Assembly: GCA_037903475.1 (NCBI GenBank)
Contig: JBAJFG010000248.1
Span: 62,001 to 126,000, forward strand
DNA: 64,000 bases
From: Ancylostoma caninum
Taxonomy: Eukaryota > Nematoda > Chromadorea > Rhabditida > Ancylostomatidae
Direction: 5' to 3'
Under the pieces are notes generated by a model. It made no database searches, was not told the origin of the DNA, and saw only the letters and a program-made list of their open reading frames with translations. Position 1 is the first letter of the stretch. Each line of letters opens with the position of its first letter. Shown in pieces: positions 11,578 to 22,745 of this stretch. The position numbers and the translations under genes are program-made.

Positions 11578-14500
11578 ATGAATGATCCTATTTTTAAATT
11601 CTTTACAATCCATCTAGTGAGAGTTGCCGGTTCAATTACTCTTATTCTGAATCTCTTGACGGGATACGTGGTTATCCGCCATTCGACTACGGCCATGTCG
11701 CACTACAAGTGGATTTTATTGATGATAACAGTAAGCTTTTTCCAAGATTTTCTCCTGCACGCCTCCTCTATTTTCCGCATCTAGCATGGTGAAAACCGTT
11801 GAATGCTTTTCGAAATTGCTCGAAAATGAGGGTTTTTGAGTTCAGTTCATATCTGCTGTTGTTGACGCAATAATTACGATGCTGATAGTGCCAATTCCTC
11901 TGGAGAGGGGCCTTGGTTGTGAGCTCATTGGGCCGCTAGCGTATTTGTTTCCAATGTCTGGGAATGTATTCACGGTAAGTATGATGTTTAAATTATCCTA
12001 TATTCATCACCATAAATATTAATCAAACCAGGTGATTCTTATGTTATCTATCGCCTGCCTTTTATGGAGTATTGAAATAGGATTTGCCTACAGATGGTAT
12101 GCTATGAGTATTTCAACGGTTTCTTCTAAAAAAGGTCGAGTTTTCCGTTGTCGTGAGTTTCTCCGTAAAATATTATCTGTGAAAGGGAGTTGATCGCTAT
12201 GAACTGCTACTGTGACTGGATGTGATCAAAGCTTCAGTCCAAAGGTTTTTAGCAACGGTTTTAAAATGCACTACTGATGGATAATTCTTGCGCATGGATG
12301 ATCCCTGAAAGAATCGTATTTTCTATATGTCTGGATGGTCTCTGTTTAGTGCTTGTAATGTCATCTCTTTTAGGCAAAAAATAGCCACGTGGCACTCGCG
12401 GAGACAGCAATTAGAAAAAAAAAACTTCGTGAAGTAAATTCGAATCATCAGTTGCATTGTTGGTTTTTTTTTTTGTTTTAATTATTCTGATGACTTAAAT
12501 CTGAGAACTAACATCTTTGTGGCATCATTTCCGATATTCGGACCATCTACGGAACCTCTTCAACTGCGACCTCAGCTCTTCCTCTTCAGTCTTCAGTTTT
12601 TCCTCTAATATTCTTCATCCCCCCTCCCCTCCCTCGCTGATCCCTCTCGTCTATGTCTGTCACTGCTTCTCATAGGTGTGCGTCTTGGTGAGGGAAAATG
12701 ACGCGGTGTCTCCCCTGAAATCACGAGCGAGTTAGTGCTTGTCGATCATGAAAGGCGCTGCGAGGGTTTGATTAAACCAGTCGTAGATATATTGCCCACC
12801 CACATTTGCCTCACCATGACCCACACCCCAGTGCTGCTCTACGGTGCAGGACTGATGGCGTATTCATGTTCAGCACGTCAAGTAACCCCAAATTTCAAAT
12901 TTGTAGTGGATGCTGTGAGAGAATTATCAACAGTCTACAGTATGACTACAGTAGTCCTACTGTACCGCAGTTGCGGTGCAAAATGGATGCCATTTCCGTG
13001 TTCAACGGGTGGAATAACCCCTAGAGGCAGAATTTGGGGGAGTTCCACCTACGAAAAAGGGATAAAACGGATACGACCCACCGGTGGGTCGTATTGTCCT
13101 CTACGTAACTTCTCGTACGACCCACCGGTGGGTCGTATTCTCCATTATGTGTTAATCAAACTCTTAACGGTGCAATCAGAATGGTGAGTATATACATATG
13201 AAATCCTCTGCGGCTTATCCGAGATTTATTAGCTAAGCCAGTAGAGGTGTACCGCGAGCATATGGAATTTCATCCTCCCTCTGCCTATTGCAATTTTTAA
13301 AAAATGACTCGCTTTTTCCAGGAACCGCTCTCAATCTTGCAATGTTCTTGTTCCCATTCCTTATGATGGTTGTCCTCACTTTCCTCTACGTTCGTTCATT
13401 CAACAGCGAGGTAGAAAAGATGAAATATATACAACAAGTGGGTGCAAAGATGGTTTTTCCTCCCCTACAACTCGCTGATCATGGTCAGCGATGGACTGTG
13501 ACGCATCATGGTCAGACGTCTTTCGCCCTTGTTGCGCTTGAGCTATAAGCCCTAGGAATTTTTGGTATGTTGTGAATGCCATAACTCTTCGCAAGGACAT
13601 TACGGTTCTCCACGTAATCTTAGACGCATGCATGCATCTGGTACAAACTGTCGTTCCGTGAAAGTGTTGGATGATTATATCGCACGCAAGATTTGAATGA
13701 AACTGATTCGGCTCACTTATTTCTAACTTTGGATTAGTTATACTATTAGCAAAGTCCTGGTGACAATTACCAGCACAACCCAGTCCATTCCCTGATCTCA
13801 TTTCAGGAAAATATCACTATTCGAGTAACATCAGCGGCAATGCTTATACTCCCGGAGAAATACAGCGAGCATACAATATTTAGCTTTGCAGCTGGTCTTT
13901 ATGCTGTTTTAATTTTTGCCGCAGTAATAGGAATCATCTTGCGAATACGGAGGAGCCTTTCGAAAAATGTGACATGGATGAGCGAAAAAACAATAGAAAT
14001 GCACAGGACACTACTGAGGAGCCTAATCTTCCAGGTATTTACGTATATTTTTCTGAACGTAGTCTTTAAAATGAAATGCTCAAAAAAAGAAATACAAAAG
14101 TTGGATAACAGGAACGCAGAAGTTGGTAGAGTCCTAAACGCTTTGCATATCATTCTACAAAAGCTGCTTTACGCATACAATAGCAGAGAGCTTACGCATT
14201 GAAAAAATGAACGCTGGAAGTTACCATTGCATCCGTGGTGGAGGCAGAAGTGACCAGCAAGGGGAGGAGTGGAAAAAACTGGCGTCCCAATGCTGTTCTG
14301 ACTGGTGAAAAAACAATGCTGTTCTGACTGGTGAAAAACAGCACCTCTCGAAAAATCGGAAAATTTCGAAGCATCGCAAATTTAGATGAATGTGGTACCA
14401 AAATGATCAGCTCAATCTCTAGAGCCCGAATACATAAGTATTTTCTTATGTTTCTTCTATAATATTTACCCCACACGGCGCATATCCTTAGGACACAATT

Positions 14501-15638
14501 GTCGCGGAGTCTCGCTCGCTAATTCGTCCCCACAGGTACTTTGGGAAGTTGACGCTTTTATAGTGAAAATTTGAAAATTTTGCCAAGCTCATCTTGTAGA
14601 TCTCGCCTCTACAAATCGATTGGTGGGTAGAAATACTGATAAGGATCGAAGCGAACTGAGTTACGAAGAAAAAACGAAAAAAAAAACACGGATTTGCGTT
14701 TTTTTTCGTTTTCTGTCCAACAATTACCGTGGTTAATGTAGCAGTTGTCTCAACTATTCTACGAAAGTTGCACCGTTGTGGCTATCAGCATTCTTAAGGT
14801 ACAGAGCGATAACGTGTGTGCTGGCGACCAGTTAGGATGAGTTGCAGTATGAAATGAATGGGTATTTTCGTTTACAATCGTTCTCATCCCTTATAACAAC
14901 ACTTGTTGTCATTCCCACCTCCTTCCATTTTAAGCGCGGGTAACTCGGACATCCTTTGCAAATCTGCTGAACTGGTGGCGATGAAAACCGCCTTTCCTAT
15001 CGGACTTGGCAAAATTGAACACAGCTTCCGTTCTCACCATAGCGCTAAGCCTACGAATGTAGCAAAATCTGTAAGAACAAGATTTTCTTGGGTGCTGCCT
15101 TTAACTACGCGATCGCATGGTTAAGATATATGTATAGGGCACTGTGATTTCACCGGTGTGGTGTGGATACTGAAGAAACACAGAACATTTTATGTCATTT
15201 TTTATTTGCCCATTTGAAGAACCCATCGTTCCAGTCCGTCATTCCTTTCATATTCATTTTCATCCCACTATCGTTGCTCATGGTATCAGTCACTTCAGAA
15301 AATGTATTCGACTCACAAAAAGGTCGGTTAGTCTCACATTGTGAAAATTCTTGAAGCTGAGGTCTTGCAAAAAAAAGTCTTTATAATAATTCGAGGAAAA
15401 TCAACACTACATAACAGTTTTTCGAAAGTATTACGTCAATAAAAATTCAGAGACACCTTACTACGCCAAGTTATGTCCAGCAATCGCTCTTGGACTATTC
15501 TCGTTCTACTCGATTTCTCATATTATTGTGATGATTTCCTTCACAGCACCCTATCGTCAATATGTTCTGAAGCTACTACGACGTGCTGGCAAGCGAACAA
15601 ATGTGTCGAATTCTACCGGAACGGTTTCTGTTATATAA
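11578..15638 (+). CDS. Serpentine chemoreceptor B (Srh/Sri-like 7TM), seven exons
   Basis: Exons: E1 11578-11730 (start; ITLILNLLTGYVVIRHSTT then YKWILL), E2 11846-11974 (DAIITMLIVPIPL...LFPMSGNVF), E3 12032-12134 (LLWSIEIGFAYRWY), E4 from 13322 (FPFLMMVVLTFLYVRSFNSE, end uncertain, stop at 13546-13548 if unspliced), E5 13807-14034 (ILPEKYSEHTIF, later MSEKTIEMHRTLLRSLIFQ), E6 15235-15322 (VIPFIFIFIPLSLLMVSV), E7 15451-15638 (FSFYSISHIIVMISFTAPYRQY, stop). Roughly one helix per exon, about 360-370 residues if complete. The start was chosen because C and D have an identical 51-codon first exon. The E3 donor GTCGAG is weak, and after GAKMVFP exon 4 loses resemblance to A, so the gene may be damaged there. 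Receptor ligand unknown. Confidence 0.8.
12135..13321 (+). other. Intron 3 of receptor B, with twin palindromes
   Basis: A 150-codon open frame at 12735-13187 has no recognisable domain and is probably not a gene. It encloses two copies of a perfect palindrome built on CGACCCACCGGTGGGTCG: 13071-13094 (24 bp) and 13116-13137 (22 bp). Pyrimidine-rich sequence lies at 12590-12660. Confidence 0.55.
14321..14738 (+). mobile_element. Solo arm of the foldback family, in receptor B intron 5
   Basis: About 420 bp aligning in the same orientation with the right arm of the foldback element at 16694-18256 (17828-18256). Shared blocks include GCGCATATCCTTAGGA, CTACAAATCGATTGGTGGGT and the terminal AACAATTACCGTGGTTA. 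A subterminal hairpin (AAAACG, A-run, then T-run, CGTTTT) is retained. A duplicated 20-bp segment TGCTGTTCTGACTGGTGAAA occurs immediately upstream at about 14291-14340. Confidence 0.8.
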
Positions 15639-16259
15639 TGACTACAAATGGAACGAAGAATTCATCTATGTTGATATTGCTTCATGGGAGAATAAAATGT
15701 AGACTGCTGAGTTGAAGTGGCTCCCACTTAAAAACTACGTCAAAACCATCGAAGCGTCTCCACACGGCTTCGATTCTCGGAAGATACGGAGAAAGTGCTC
15801 CAATTTAAAGATCATGTGGCAATGGTGAACCAAGTTTGATCTGCAAAATGTGCTAGATTTTTTTCTTGAGAAGAACCAACTTTTGGGTATTTCACGGTTG
15901 GAAAAAATGTTAGAAGGCTAAAAGTTGCGAAGATATTAGAGGACGCGAAAAGTAGTGCGTTTTCTTGAAGGCAGGCAAGAAATGCAGATCGCACGCACGA
16001 TTACTCAACTATCTAACTATCGTTCCGGAAACGGAGTGAATATGTTTACTCTTTTTTTTGGGAGGAGGGGGGACCAAATTCCAAATCAACGCAGATTCGC
16101 GGCTCAGCATCAATGGCAATTTTTTACCAGCCTGTACTTTGTTGCCACAAAAAAAAACAGATGCAAAGACTTCATTCCTGCGAGTAGATACATGTATCCT
16201 GAGTGTTATTTTCTACGGCCCCATCTCATCCTTCCTTCGATTGAAGTAACGAACGCGAA
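15639..16259. other. Intergenic after receptor B; nothing recognised
   Basis: No convincing coding sequence or repeat. Several overlapping open frames lack recognisable motifs. Confidence 0.4.
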
Positions 16260-18390
16260 CACAACAGCGAGAAGAAGAAGAGAGTTGAAGGCGTTCATTC
16301 TGAAACAGGTAAAGGATACCACTTGCACCTCACTGCTTTGGAATAGTAATGAAGATCGGGACTCGACGGAACACCAGAATCAAGTTTGTGTGGATACTGT
16401 CTGTACTATCTCTTATATACAGATCTTTGCATGTTATATGGTTACATCTAATAAGATTCTAATGGAATTTAAAGTAGATAGAAGTGGACGGCGGAAGAAA
16501 TGGAATTTTGATAGCGCAAACGTGTCATTGTGATAGAAAACGTTGCACATTCCGTTTCTTTTCTTGTCCCTATGTATGCAGCTAATATCGCATGAAAAGG
16601 CCTGCACAAAACCGATCAAAAAGCTGGTGTCTATGCAATCTGCTATTCAACTGCTCTCCCTGACTCCAATCTTCGTTACTGATTTGAAAGATACAGTAAC
16701 CACGGTAATTGTTGGACAGAAAACGAAAAAAACGCGAATCCGCGTTTTTTTCGTTTTTTCTCCATAACTCAGTTCTTTTTGCTCCTTATCAGAATTTCTG
16801 CCCACCATTCGATTCGTGGGGACGAGATCTACAAGAAGAGCTCAATTTCGTTTTTGAATTTTCACTAGAAAAAAGCCCACTTCACAAATCACCTGCGGGT
16901 ACGAATCAGCGGGCGAGACTCCGCGATAATCGTATCCTAAGGATATGCGCTGTGTGGGATACATATTATGGGAGAAACGTATGGAAATACTTATATATTC
17001 GAAATCTAGGGAATGAGCCGATCATTTTAGTACCCCATTCACACCCATTCGCCAACATTATTAAAACTTCTATATTTCCAAAATTTTTGGGAAGTGCTGT
17101 TTTTCAGCAATCAGAACAGCACGCCGAGTCTAGCTGAAGAGGTTTCTTTTGGAAATTTTTCAAATAAGCCGTTCTCTTGAGGGGTTTCTAGAATGATAGA
17201 CCACTAGAGTAAAAGGAGCTTGAGTTTCTTGAGATCGAAAAATGCTCCCTTGCAAAAACATTCTCATCTGCTCATGTACCTCAAGATTCATGTGTACCAC
17301 CGCGGACACAGGACGAAGTAAGGTATCTACCAACGAAAGATCTTGTGGTGCACTTCTTTTCCATTAGCTGCAGCTGGCGTATTTTTCAATTCACACCGAT
17401 TGTTGCCAAATCCGACACGTCCAACTTTGGAAATTTTCCGCGTCCAACTTTGGAAAATTTGTTGTTCATATTTCCATCGAATCCTGATTTTCGCAGCTTA
17501 CAGAATCAGCCAACAAATTTCAAATACACCACTCTATTCGCTTCGGAGAAATCTTTCGATTTAAAAAATTCGCCAGCTGCAGCTAATGGAAAAGAAGTGC
17601 ACCACAAGATCTTTCGTTGGTAGATACCCTACTTCGTCCTGTGTCCGCGGCGGTCCACATGAATCTTGAGGTACATGAGCAGATGAGAATGTTTTTGCAA
17701 GGGAGCATTTTTCGATCTCAAGAAACTCAAGCTCCTTTTACTCTAGTGGTCTATCATTCTAGAAACCCCTCAAGAGAACGGCTTATTTGAAAAATTTCCA
17801 AAAGAAACCTCTTCAGCTAGACTCGGCGTGCTGTTCTGATTGCTGAAAAACAGCACTTCCCAAAAATTTTGGAAATATAGAAGTTTTAATAATGTTGGCG
17901 AATGGGTGTGAATGGGGTACTAAAATGATCGGCTCATTCCCTAGATTTCGAATATATAGGTATTTCCATACGTTTCTCCCATAATATGTATCCCACACAG
18001 CGCATATCCTTAGGATACGATTATCGCGGAGTCTCGCCCGCTGATTCGTACCCGCAGGTAATTTGTGAAGTGGGCTTTTTTCTAGTGAAAATTCGAAAAC
18101 GATGTTGAGCTCTTCTTGTAGATCTCGTCTCTACAAATCGATTGGTGGGTAGAAATACTGATAAGGAGCAAAAAGAACTGAGTTATGGAGAAAAAACGAA
18201 AAAAACGCGGATTCGCGTTATTTTCGTTTTCTGTCCAACAATTACCGTGGTTACTGTAGATTCCAAGTGGCATCTTTTTACAATGTTTCACGGTATTACC
18301 AACTCTCACGTCCTCGCTATTATGTTAGCGTTTGTTGCTTCCACCAAAGGTTATGTATACTACTTGAACTTGCATTATACCAACAGGAAT
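16260..18390 (+). pseudogene. Possible divergent 7TM receptor fragment split by a foldback element
   Basis: Before the insertion, ARRRRELKAFILKQ ends at a phase-0 GTAAAG donor (about 16310), like the Q|GT end of E5 in the clear receptors. An acceptor TATGCAG at about 16580 opens a frame containing SAIQLLSLTPIFV, interrupted by the element at 16693. After the element, 18259 onward reads FHGITNSHVLAIMLAFVAS, which aligns loosely with the E7 helix FSFYSISHIIVMISF of receptor B. The match is short, and no PYR motif follows (TKGYVYY instead). It may be a decayed member of another chemoreceptor class, or chance. Confidence 0.3.
16694..18256. mobile_element. Foldback DNA element, equal 686-bp inverted arms
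   Basis: Arms 16694-17379 and 17571-18256 are near-identical inverted copies around a 191-bp loop. The outer ends read CAGTAACCACGGTAATTGTT and are bounded by TA on both sides (16692-16693 and 18257-18258), consistent with a TA target duplication as in Tc1/mariner insertions. Each end has a nested hairpin (left: 16720-16736 pairs with 16741-16757). No transposase is encoded, so it is non-autonomous. A solo arm copy lies at 14321-14738. The high similarity of the arms suggests recent insertion or arm homogenisation. Confidence 0.9.
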
Positions 18391-18639
18391 GCCAAGGAGA
18401 GTGATGGGATTAAAAATAACACAACAGATTCGATTGTTTATATTCACAAAAGTATGGTATTAGGTTGTAGAGAAAATTCTCGAGGTTTTCAGATGTATGC
18501 TTTTTTAAACTCCACGCTCAACGGAGCAACTTGTCTTTTGTACATGTGAGGAGAACAGGTATGTGCAAGTTTATTGTTACCATTATCTCCAAACTCCTGC
18601 GCAACCCCTTGCAGAAAGACGGAGCTTTCAGAGCAGTAT

Positions 18640-19610
18640 CAGTAAATTTGGGACTTTTTAGTATTCGAGTTCAAATCTGATGAACTAGCAGCCACATCCA
18701 GTCGTCGTATCAATGCTGTATTTGAGGTAGGTACGATTTCCGAACGCACTCCACAGGACTGGTTCAGACGCCTTCGTGTTGGCGACTCCAACCACTTTCT
18801 TTCCACATGGTTGGAAAGCACTTCCGGAGCCGACAATGATCAATTGCGACAGTTGGTAGATCCATGGCAAACTATGAGTGAAATGTCAAAAGTGTTGGAT
18901 GTTCATTTTGTCACCATCACCGATTGCATGCATCAGTTGGTTAGAGTACAAAAGTTATCACTGGTGGTGGTCTGAGCGAAGGTGATTTCCAGTGACGAGT
19001 AGAAGTGGCTGTTGCTCTCGTACAGGCGCATGGAGAATTAGCTAGAGCCCCTTCTCACAGAGGATGAGAAGTAATGTCTCTACGTCAACCTCAAGAGCCG
19101 CCGACATTGGTTTGACAAGGATCACCAGCCTGAGCCGCTGCCGAAAGCAGGCCTTCATTGGATGAAGGTTGTTTTGATGTGATAGCAAAAGCATAATCCG
19201 CTAGGAAATATATACCACCCAGCGACATTGCCATCTTCGCGGACCTGTACTGTCCGCGGCTGCACAGGTTATATTGAAAAATCGCAGAGAAAGTTCCGAA
19301 TCACGGCACGATCCGACTCCTGCAGACGACGCTTTCCGCACATTGCAAGAATGACTCACCAAAAGCTACTCGACTCTGAATGGAAAGTGTTGCCTCACCC
19401 ATCATAGAATCCTGAGCTTGCGCTAACAAACTATCAATTTTCCCTGTCGCTCTCTGAAGCCATGGAAGCAAAAGCGTTCGATGATGAAGATAATTATGAT
19501 CGTTGGTTGAACATTTTTTCCGAGGCAATGCTTCTATTCCGAAGGCATAGAAGGGCTTCCCGAAATTGGCAAAGACTTATGGGACTTGAAGGTAATTTAT
19601 TCATTTCTTA
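18640..19610 (+). pseudogene. Decayed mariner transposase
   Basis: Translating in changing frames gives the mariner order. RRINAVFEVGTISERTPQDW with FRRLRVGD (about 18700-18785) is the N-terminal helix-turn-helix region. A block like TEDEK...LYVNLKSRRHWFDKD (about 19060-19120) surrounds the first catalytic Asp. HIARMTHQKLLDSEWKVLPH (about 19335-19400) follows the second. NPELALTNY, AKAFDDEDNYDRWLNIF and NWQRLMGLEGN (to about 19605) form the C-terminal part. Frameshifts and stops are frequent. Clear terminal repeats were not seen. It derives from cut-and-paste transposition and is inactive. Confidence 0.8.
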
Positions 19611-22540
19611 ATGTGCTTTCCTATTTTTAAGAAGCCAATTAAGGGTGGTGTTCCAAAAACGGCGAGAACTTGCCTTACTACCTAATACTATGTGCACGAT
19701 TATTTTTGCAGCAAATTGTATAGAATATCTGAGAACTTGTCATTCCCGCCAATCCGCGAATAGGTGCATGAGTTGTCCTCAAATTTTAAGGTTTTTGAAA
19801 GGCACAGCGCTGAGGGTCGTTGATGTCGGACGCGTGGAAGCAACGCACAAAACGCATTCTCATGATGTTCACGATAATAATCTTGCAAGTTCATTTTTGA
19901 ATTAAATTCAGAACGTCATAATCAGATTGATGTGTAAACGTATTTATATGCGATCAACTGCAGCATTTCTGAGATTTGTAAGCTAAGCCAGAAGAGGTGT
20001 CTGCAGCCATGTTGATTTTATTCGCTGTTCACATGCCATGTCTCGAAGGAACATTTGAGTTTTTTGTTGTATATTAATTTCATTTTGCCACTTGTCGTGA
20101 ACTTTTACTTTCTCAAAAACTAAGAGATAACTGTTCACGTTTAATCAGGTATATGATAACGGGACAGGAGGTGTCGAATCCTTGAAAGAAAACATGCGAA
20201 GTTTGGAAAAAAAACATCGGAAAATTTCAGTCTTCATCCCTCTCACTAAAAAGCCAGCTGTACTGCTGTTGATAAAAAAATGAAAAAAAAAAGAAAAAAA
20301 ATACTACACAAACATTCTGAAGCATCGTACTGAAATAAGCGTGAAGTGCTGCAAGCTTAAGCCTCTCCACCCTCCCTCATGACCAGGCATGTACGGTAGA
20401 AAAATTTTAGATCCAGTAAAACGTAAGACGGGAAACAGAAGGCCAAAAATGGGCGAAAAACGAAAAGCGTAAAAAATTTTTGCCCAAGATAGGTTTGTGA
20501 TTAAAAGTTTTCTTCAACACTAGATTTCCTAGATATCTTCTTGATGAGCATGAGTGATGACTCCTTCAAGCAGTTAAGTAACATCAAATGCTTCAAGTGT
20601 GCCAGGCATGGATCTCCCTAGGATAGAAAGCATCAGCCCACCTGAGTACTGGGCAGAGAAGTGGTGACTTGGGGAGCCAATTGGAAGAAGTTCTTGGAGA
20701 TGTCGCCGAGACCCTACTTGCGGCCATTTCTATCTCTACCTCGTTTCATATTTGCAGATCATACAAGACTCGTATAAAGCTATGGACTATGAGATTTTGC
20801 ATGTGTATTCGAGACATTTGGGTAGTCAACGCAGATACAAAATCATGGTTTTCTCGGCAAAGTGCAAGGAATAATTGCTACAAAGCTTTTGGCCAAAGAC
20901 TTTGTTGTCACCCTGTAATGGCACGACAAAATCTCATGGAAATTCAATATGTGCTCAAGCCACATTTCTGCTGAACCTTGTTTTTTTTTTTGAGAATTAT
21001 GAGGAGAGCAAAGCACTTCCATGACATAGTTGGAACAATGAATAGATGAGCGGGACCGCGAGGTTTATACTGTTGCTGAAGCAGAAAAGAAACAAAAAAA
21101 AGTCCGAATTTCGTAAATAGCGCTTGAACGTAATGTTCGCCGCCTTTGCTGTGAAACAGGCAAATTGAGCATCAAAACACGTGAACTCTCTTTAGGATAG
21201 CAAGTTCGCCGAAAACAACAATTTCCCTCCCTCCAAAATTTTCCGTAGTTTTCCGTTTTCCGGGGGCCAAAAACCCGCAAAACGTAAACCGTGAAACGGA
21301 AGGCCAAAAAATGGGTGGTAAACGGAAGGCGTAAAACGGAAAACGGGAAATTCCGCACACCCCCTACTCATGATGTAGTCGCACGCAGCACACACGCGCT
21401 TCGCTTTAAAGGCAGTGCCCAGGCAAAACTTTCGAGTACTGGGTTTCTGTGTGTTCTAGGCCTGACTCCCTCATACCAGGTATGAACTTGGAAGATTTCA
21501 AAACCATTTTCCAAGCGCCTTCCTGACTGATACGGACGAGACCTCCGACAACACTCTCGTCATAGAGGGCGCGGGAAAAAATTTCTATCGATTGACAGCG
21601 CCAGTTCGCTGCTTTAATTATAGCTTCAACCAGTCAGTTGCTATTCCTTTAGGGGTCCGCATCTCTGCTAAAGTGCTACTTTTTGGCCAGTTTTAACAAA
21701 AAAAGGTAAGTTTCTGTATGAATAGCCATCTCCCGTCATAAAGCAATCGTCGAACATCCATCAAGAATAGGCCTGTAGATCCGGGATCATCTGAAATGAA
21801 GAACTGGAGTGTTGAGCAACAGTACCTGAATGTTTAGAACACATACGCAAACCTGAGGAGCATACACGGAGATATATCAATCATTGAAGAGAGACGCTGC
21901 CACAATCGGTTTGATATTTTCCAACGATGCTTCACGTTACACCAACTTCACGCGCAAAATGGCAGACGCCTGGTGGGCGGGCTGGGCACTGGAGATGGGT
22001 TTGAGTACTGGATCTAAGGCGGACATCTCGCTTATTTCTGCGACTTTCTCGCTGAAACTTTGGCATTTGCCTATGGAGTCGACCCGCTATCATAATCTAA
22101 TGAGCACTCAAGCTCAAAAGTTTTGCCTGGACGCAGCCTTTAAATCCTTAACAGTGATCAAGAACTGGTGTTTCTCAGTAGTGAAGAGAAGTTGATAGCG
22201 AGGCAGAATGCTTGTCGACTCATTTGCAGCGGAGCTTGAAAAAGGAGCTAGGCGAATTCTGAGGAACTATGACGTTAAGATCTCTCTAAGAAAGAGACTT
22301 GTCTCTCCTGTGGAATATTTCCCATTTATTTATTTGCTGCACTCGGTAGAGTGGAAAATAACCGAAACGGATGGAAACGTTACATTGATAGCCCTGAATT
22401 ACTTCCACGCATCTAACATTTAAGACCATCGTCTACCTTAAGAAAAAGTGTGTTTCTACCTCCCATGGTAAATTATGTAGCGAATAAGTATTTCAGGACG
22501 ATCCTCCTATTGAAACCTTTAGGCACTCAACAGGTTCATT
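19611..22540. other. Intergenic, no gene recognised
   Basis: Several short open frames (for example 20669-20974, 21884-22195 and 22208-22423, plus) show no recognisable motifs. A motif CGGAAGGCCAAAAA(A)TGGG appears in variant form at about 20435 and 21297, within stretches rich in AACGGAAAACG-like sequence, so a small repeat family is likely. Otherwise nothing. Confidence 0.4.
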
Positions 22541-22542
22541 GG

Positions 22543-22745
22543 CTAGATTAGGGCATATGAGAAAATATACCATTCCACAGTCCCATCCTTGAGAATAGAA
22601 AATCCCAGGATGTTGGATTTTGTAAATGGCGTCGATTTCGGCCCCGCCATTAGGGGCACGTGTACGGATGGCTCGAGCCCAGAGCTAGAGGCCGATCGAC
22701 GAAAGTGCACTTGCTTCGGTGTTAGTTCGAACATCGATTCCCGTG
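22543..22745 (-). repeat. Dispersed repeat family R1, copy 1
   Basis: About 200 bp similar, in the same orientation, to 24496-24680. Shared blocks are TTAGGGGCACGTG/TTAGGTGCACGTG, CCAGAGCTAGAGGCC and GACGAAAGTGCA. On the minus strand both read a short conserved peptide around HFR..ASSSG..P.VHV, which may be a relic of an element ORF. Confidence 0.7.

Noticed and set aside
12735..13187. 150-codon open frame between receptor B exons
   Set aside because: No domain, lies in an intron and spans palindromes; probably chance.
15955..16533. 192-codon open frame upstream of the foldback element
   Set aside because: Only its short ARRRRELKAFILKQ segment resembles a receptor exon end; the rest is low-complexity and crosses a likely intron donor.
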